From Ochromonadaceae sp. CCMP2298 (lineage: Eukaryota; Sar; Synurophyceae; Ochromonadales; Ochromonadaceae), in NCBI GenBank assembly GCA_026770595.1, contig MU634549.1:1-11475 (forward strand): DNA of 11,475 bases, written 5' to 3'. This document shows positions 7,401 to 11,475 of the stretch, in pieces (the first letter of the stretch is position 1; each line of letters opens with the position of its first letter). Made by a program: the position numbers and the translations under genes. The notes below the pieces were generated by a model, which saw nothing but the letters and a program-made list of their open reading frames with translations, was not told where the DNA came from and did no database searches.

Positions 7401-9917
7401 TATTAACGAAACACTGGACCGGCCAGGCGCCTCTGATGTCATCAGGCAGTCCAGACTGTGCTATACCCTATCCGGCGAGGACTGCGACGTGCTGGTAATT
7501 ACGAATTTCGCGGACAGAGAGAAGGAGCGCATCGGCCCTATCAGCGTGCAGACCACAGATAATCCTGAGTCTTCAAAGTCCCGCAAAGGCGCCCGCCCGC
7601 AGTTGAAGCCTGCTTTGTTCGTAAGCGCTAGGGTGCACCCGGGTGAGACGCCGGCCAGCTGGATGATGAAGGGAATGCTTGATTTCCTTACTTCGGGAAC
7701 CAGCCAGGCGCAGTTGCTTAGGCAGGCGTTTGTGATATTCGTAGTGCCGATGCTCAACCCGGACGGTGTGATGTATGGCAACAACAGGTGCAGTCTAGCG
7801 GGCGTGGATCTGAACAGGCAGTGGAAGACTCCCATCAAGGGTGTGCACCCCACTGTGCACAGTCTGAAGCTGTTTATGCTGGGGCAGCGCAAGCTCCGCG
7901 AGGTCAATATGTACATCGATTTGCACGGGCACAGCCGCAAGTACAACGTGTTCATGTACGGCTGCGACGACAAGAAGCGCCCCCGACCACAGGTGCCTTT
8001 CCCCTATCCCCCTCTTATTCGCATGTGCATTTCCCCTCTTTCTATGCATATGTATATTTAACCCCCTCTGTCGCCCCCTCCGACAGGTGCGCGCCTTTCC
8101 CAAGTTCTTCTCCATGCACAACGTGGGCAAAAAGTACGTCTCCTTTGCAGACTGCTCGTTCACCGTGAAGAAAGGACGGGAGTCCACGGCCCGTGTGGTG
8201 GTAGCTAAAGAGATCAACATTCCGCTCAGCTTCACTCTCGAGGCGACATTCTGCGGCTCCAGCTACGGTCCCCTGAAGCACTGCCACATGAACACCGGTC
8301 ATCTGCAGGAGGTGGGTGCAGCTCTCTGCGACGCTATCTTAAACTTCTCCATCTCTGAGGGGCAGGTCAAGGACGCTTTGTTGGTACCTGCGAACCTCAA
8401 GGCTGTGGCGCAGGTGGAGAAAGCCATCGCAGAGGGGCTGGACGAGGAAGACCTGTTGACAGTACGGGATAAGGTGGGGACCAAGATGCAACGGAGCAGC
8501 TCTGGCGTGCTGGAGACGATCTCTGCCCGCAAGCTGTCGACCACGGTGCTGGTGAAGGTGGGCATGGAGGGGAAGGTGACGCACACGACGGCGTTTGGTC
8601 AGGGTGTGGGTAGTGAGATGGACGGGGCGTTGGTGCTCTCAGGGGGTATGGGTAGTGTGGGCAGTGGATGCAGCAGCCCTCACAGTGGGCGGATGGTGGA
8701 CAATGCGTCAGAGGAGGTGGAGGACGTGGCAGGTGAGGCGGTTCTAAGCTCGGACGTGGACGGGGAGGGGGAGGCGGAGGAGGCTGCGGATGAGGAGGTG
8801 GGCAGCGGCTCAGAGGATGATGACGATGACGATGTGGAGGCGGTTGAGGGCGAGGAGGAGGACGACGCCTCTGATGCAGAGAGCCTCATGGGTCCCCTGG
8901 GAATGGACCCAAAGAGGGGCGATTCCCTGATAATTAAGCGCAGCAAGACCGTAGGCGATCCCCCCAGCCCCGGTACTGGGACTATGCCCACCATCCCTGC
9001 CAGCGCTCAGCGCTCAAGCTCGGGCCCAGATGGGTCGAGTTTGGGCCGGGAGAAAGCCAAGGCTATGCGCTTGCTGGCCAACGCCCCCCGCAAGGGTGAG
9101 GAGGACGATGACTCGACCGATCTCATGTTCGGGGGGACCAATATGGTCAGCCTATCTCTCAACGGGGGCGGCATAGGCATCGCAGACAGCCTCTTCAAGA
9201 CAACCAAGAAGGTGAAGAAGAAAAAGGTCGGAAGCGACAAGACCGGGAGCGACAAGAACTCCGCGGTGTCGCAGAAGATCCGCTCTGGGGCGGTAAGTGG
9301 CGCATACGCGCTTATAACACACACAATGCACACACATCAAAATGCGCGCCAAGCAGCAAACAGCTATATCTCATGCTCCTAATCGACTCTCCGAATCTCC
9401 ACACCCTTCACAACATACAACATACTTACATCGTATACAATATCCCGCATACACCGCACAATCCCGCACAGTCCTCCTCTGCCGGCGGCGGTGGGCGCAA
9501 AAACGCCCGCATAAAGGACCTGTCCAGCACCATGCCTATCAAGGGCAAGGTATATGCAGATGACTTCGAGGTCGTAGAGAAGCGCGGGCCTGGGGGCACG
9601 ATCGTGAAGGCGGAGTTCGAGGATATGTTCTTCAGGCAGGAGGCGGATGACTCGAACTCTAGCCTGGCCAAGGTATGTGGTGTCCAATGGACTATTCGAG
9701 TACTGTACTTTGGATGAATGCTGTACACGTTACTATATACTTTACTCTATATACTCTATACACTGTACTCTGTACTCTGTACTCTGTACATTGGTGCACT
9801 TCGCTACCGCCTACTAGCCCCAGTGTCACCGCCTCTCCGATTTCATCACAACAGGCACAAGCTGCAGCGACCACCTTTGGGCTGCCCAAGGTCAACGGCG
9901 CTCAGCGGCAGTACTGA
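4468..9917 (+). CDS. AGTPBP1-like: Cytosolic carboxypeptidase (M14 CCP/Nna1 type) with armadillo-like N-terminus
   Basis: Exons are 4468-7992, 8087-9292, 9472-9672 and 9855-9917, all junctions in phase 0, giving 1664 residues and a TGA stop. Residues 1 to about 420 are armadillo/HEAT-like helical repeats with recurring GGxxxLVxxL and CxxLxxL patterns. About 600-800 is a Pro/Ser-rich linker. The CCP N-domain begins near 812 with FESGN (824-828) and QWFYF (855-859). The M14 zinc site is complete: H1057 and E1060 in HPGE, and H1153 in DLHGHS. The NPDG motif (1097) and DLNRQW (1114-1119) are present, and the probable catalytic Glu is E1227 in TLEATFCG. Family members remove glutamates from the C-termini or side chains of tubulin and other proteins in the cytoplasm. 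Armadillo plus CCP matches CCP1/CCP4 architecture. The C-terminal extension has an acidic block (about 1383-1440) and a KKVKKKK cluster (1549-1555). The start is the first ATG after an in-frame TAG. The symbol is family-level only; orthology to CCP1 rather than CCP4 is not established. Confidence 0.93.
9763..9789. repeat. CTGTACT heptamer microsatellite inside the last carboxypeptidase intron
   Basis: Nearly four perfect head-to-tail copies of the 7-base unit CTGTACT lie in the intron 9673-9854. The intron also carries degenerate TATACTCTATA sequence just upstream (about 9730-9762). It is non-coding and likely variable in length between isolates. Confidence 0.75.
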
Positions 9918-10053
9918 CGTGCCAGGGGGGGGATATTTGGTCTTGCTTTAGATCTATCTATTCATGTATCTTTTTATATTACCACTCGATATTATGAGTT
10001 TGTATGATATTTCAGTTACCAATATTATATTTGTTAATCCTAAGACAAGCTTG
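9918..10053. other. Short AT-rich gap between convergent genes
   Basis: The carboxypeptidase stop (9917) and the lysozyme-like stop (10054, minus strand) are 136 bases apart and face each other. The gap is AT-rich and must hold the 3' untranslated regions and polyadenylation signals of both, so the transcripts may overlap. No canonical AATAAA is visible. Confidence 0.4.
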
Positions 10054-11012
10054 TTAATAGCAGTTCTTGTCGTAGTTTGCAGAACAGAAACCTTCGTCGC
10101 CGGCATACTGCTTCATCGCAGGGGTACTCCAGCCCCCAAACGACTTGAAATCAGAGGTGCATGGGCTAAACGTATAGTCCCAATGGGCATACCAAAGAGG
10201 CAAGTTGGAAAACTGGGTGGTTCCACCCATGATAGGCGACCACTGGCTCGAGCTCGAGTAGACCCCCATGCTGACCCCGCGGGCGTGACCCTCGTCCACC
10301 ATGCTCTGCAGAAAGTTGATATTGTTTGACGTCGAGCTGGACCAATACTGATAGAGGAATTAAAAATAAAGTTAGTAAGCTGTCTCAAATTGAGCATAAA
10401 TCAAAATATCATTATATCATTCGGATAGAATCATCTTGCTAACTATGGATACAGATAATGACGTACCTGAGTGCCTTCAATGTCAAGCCAGATCATCCCG
10501 ATGGTGGCGCCGAGAGCACCGCCGACAGTCGTCCCGTTGGTGGCCGCGAGGTGCGCATCGTGCTCCTTGGTGCCCTTGAGATACATGGCATGAGAAGCCA
10601 GGTAGTCGATGGTGTCGTCCATCTATAGGCATAGACACGAAATACAATACTGTTAAAGTACGTGAATATAGCATGGATCCGAGCTAAGACTGGCATAGAT
10701 ATTACATAGATATAAACAAATATCTCTACTGCGCGGTAAGCTCACCTGCTTCCCAGGATTGCCGCAAGATTAGCAAGGAAAGATGTATCCATCGACGTGC
10801 GACATACCAGCTGACCAAGCATTGTTGATGTTGGAGGGGCCGTTGGAGTCTGGATAACCGGAGGAGCAATACACCCGTGCAATTACGAAGTCATAGCCAT
10901 AGTCGTGCACGCACTGCAACGAGCTGACGGAGGTTAGCTGCGACAGATCAACGCCCACAGTGGAGGCGGCGATAGAGCCTAACAGGCCGAGGGCGAGGGA
11001 AGTTTTCAGCAT
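10054..11012 (-). pseudogene. GH25-type lysozyme-like gene with an in-frame TAA in exon 1
   Basis: Minus-strand exons are 11012-10746, 10622-10467 and 10347-10054, with GTGAGC and GTACGT donors, TAG and CAG acceptors, and both junctions in phase 0. The frame is 238 codons before the terminal TAA, with one internal TAA at codon 81. Residues 1 to about 18 form a signal peptide. Mature sequence starts GVDLSQL with conserved D22, then YDFVIARVYCSSGYPDSNGP. Exon 2 ends in WLDIEG, the GH25 D-x-E motif (D136, E138 counting the stop codon). Exon 3 has GVYSSSSQW, LWYAHWD and MKQYAGD, typical of the family C-terminus. GH25 enzymes cleave the muramic acid to glucosamine bond of peptidoglycan, here presumably in a secretory, lysosomal or phagosomal route. 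The TAA (10772-10770) falls between GYIFPC and SCGNPGKQ, both apparently conserved. It may be a recent null allele, a sequence error, or readthrough. Confidence 0.8.
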
Positions 11013-11391
11013 CTTTGGATGGAGTAGATTCCCAGAGTTTATTATGAAAAGGGAGTTTAAGATCGCCGGAGCGGGTTTCGGGGCTTCAAACTGCCAAAAC
11101 CGCGACGCAAAGTCCGTCCGTTACATGGGGCAAAACCGGGCACCTCCGTCGAATTTGAGCGGTTACGCGTGTCGCGTGTCGCGAGATTTTGGTGTGGTAA
11201 AGCCAATTACGTCCCTGAACCAATGTGTCGGGGTTCAGCCAAGATCAGGGGACCCGCAAATCCGTTTTGGGGCCCCGGCTCGAGCCTTCCAATTTCTGGC
11301 CGACGAGCACATTGGGAATTTCTTCCGAGCACTCTTCACTCTCGCTCAAGACGATCTCCCACCCCGCGATTTCTTTCTAGGCTTCTTTGAA
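11013..11391. other. Divergent intergenic region
   Basis: This lies between the lysozyme-like start (minus strand) and a possible plus-strand start at 11392, so it probably holds promoters for both. CATAATAAAC on the minus strand (about 11036-11045) is a weak TATA-like candidate. A CGCGTGT direct repeat lies near 11167-11180, and a GGGGCCCC palindrome near 11270. The open frame across 11169-11390 is Arg/Ser/Pro-rich and unconvincing. Confidence 0.3.
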
Positions 11392-11475
11392 ATGGAGCTG
11401 CGGAAGGTCCTCACGGCGGAAGTGGCTCGCGGGGCGCTGTGGTTGGCGCGCTGGACGACGCAGACTCCAGCGGCA
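11392..11475 (+). CDS. Possible gene start, partial, product unknown
   Basis: An ATG at 11392 opens a frame that stays open for 28 codons to the window edge. The peptide begins MELRKVLTAEVARGALWLAR and has the GC-rich composition of the other exons. A pyrimidine-rich leader (TTTCTTTCTAGGCTTCTTTG) precedes it. The N-terminus could form an amphipathic helix with Arg and Lys and few acids, compatible with an organelle-targeting sequence, but this is speculative. It is too short to identify. Confidence 0.35.
   Translation, partial: MELRKVLTAEVARGALWLARWTTQTPAA

Noticed and set aside
7795-8235. Minus-strand open frame of 146 residues across the first carboxypeptidase intron
   Set aside because: It overlaps two catalytic exons in antisense and shows no recognisable motif.
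10054-11012. Stop-codon reassignment (TAA read as an amino acid) as the explanation for the internal stop
   Set aside because: The long carboxypeptidase and the repeat-protein gene contain no in-frame TAA or TAG, and the lysozyme-like gene itself terminates at TAA, so a standard code fits best.
1-11475. CRISPR array, tRNA or rRNA genes, or a bacterial-type defence operon
   Set aside because: No regularly spaced identical repeats, no cloverleaf or rRNA-like sequence, and no bacterial operon layout were seen. The genes are intron-bearing and eukaryotic.

Overview
The window is nuclear DNA from a eukaryotic microbe. Genes are split by short GT-AG introns (83 to 182 bases), exons are GC-rich, and the flanks and introns are AT-rich with microsatellites and foldback repeats. 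The carboxypeptidase that removes glutamates from tubulin, a secreted GH25-type lysozyme and a TVYG-repeat protein together suggest a protist. A phagotrophic or mixotrophic lineage, perhaps a stramenopile or another alga-related group, is my guess; the sequence alone does not settle it.

Layout. Bases 1-1290 are low-complexity AT-rich, G-rich and GATA-type repeats with no convincing gene. A probable secreted protein lies on the minus strand at 1293-1940. A small foldback element follows at 2162-2398. A four-exon plus-strand gene (2655-3655) encodes a 228-residue protein built of four TVYG...W repeats. A larger foldback element occupies 3822-4243. The main gene (4468-9917, plus strand, four exons) encodes a 1664-residue cytosolic carboxypeptidase with an N-terminal armadillo region. 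It meets a convergent three-exon GH25 lysozyme-like gene (11012-10054, minus strand) whose first exon carries an in-frame TAA inside a well-preserved motif. A possible gene start at 11392 runs off the right edge.

The genes do not form an evident pathway, as expected for a eukaryotic chromosome. The carboxypeptidase probably trims polyglutamate from tubulin or other proteins in the cytoplasm. The lysozyme-like protein would act in the secretory, lysosomal or phagosomal route if it is made at full length. The repeat protein has no function I can name and is the most interesting uncharacterised product here. I found no evidence of a defence cassette, CRISPR array or other multi-gene system.
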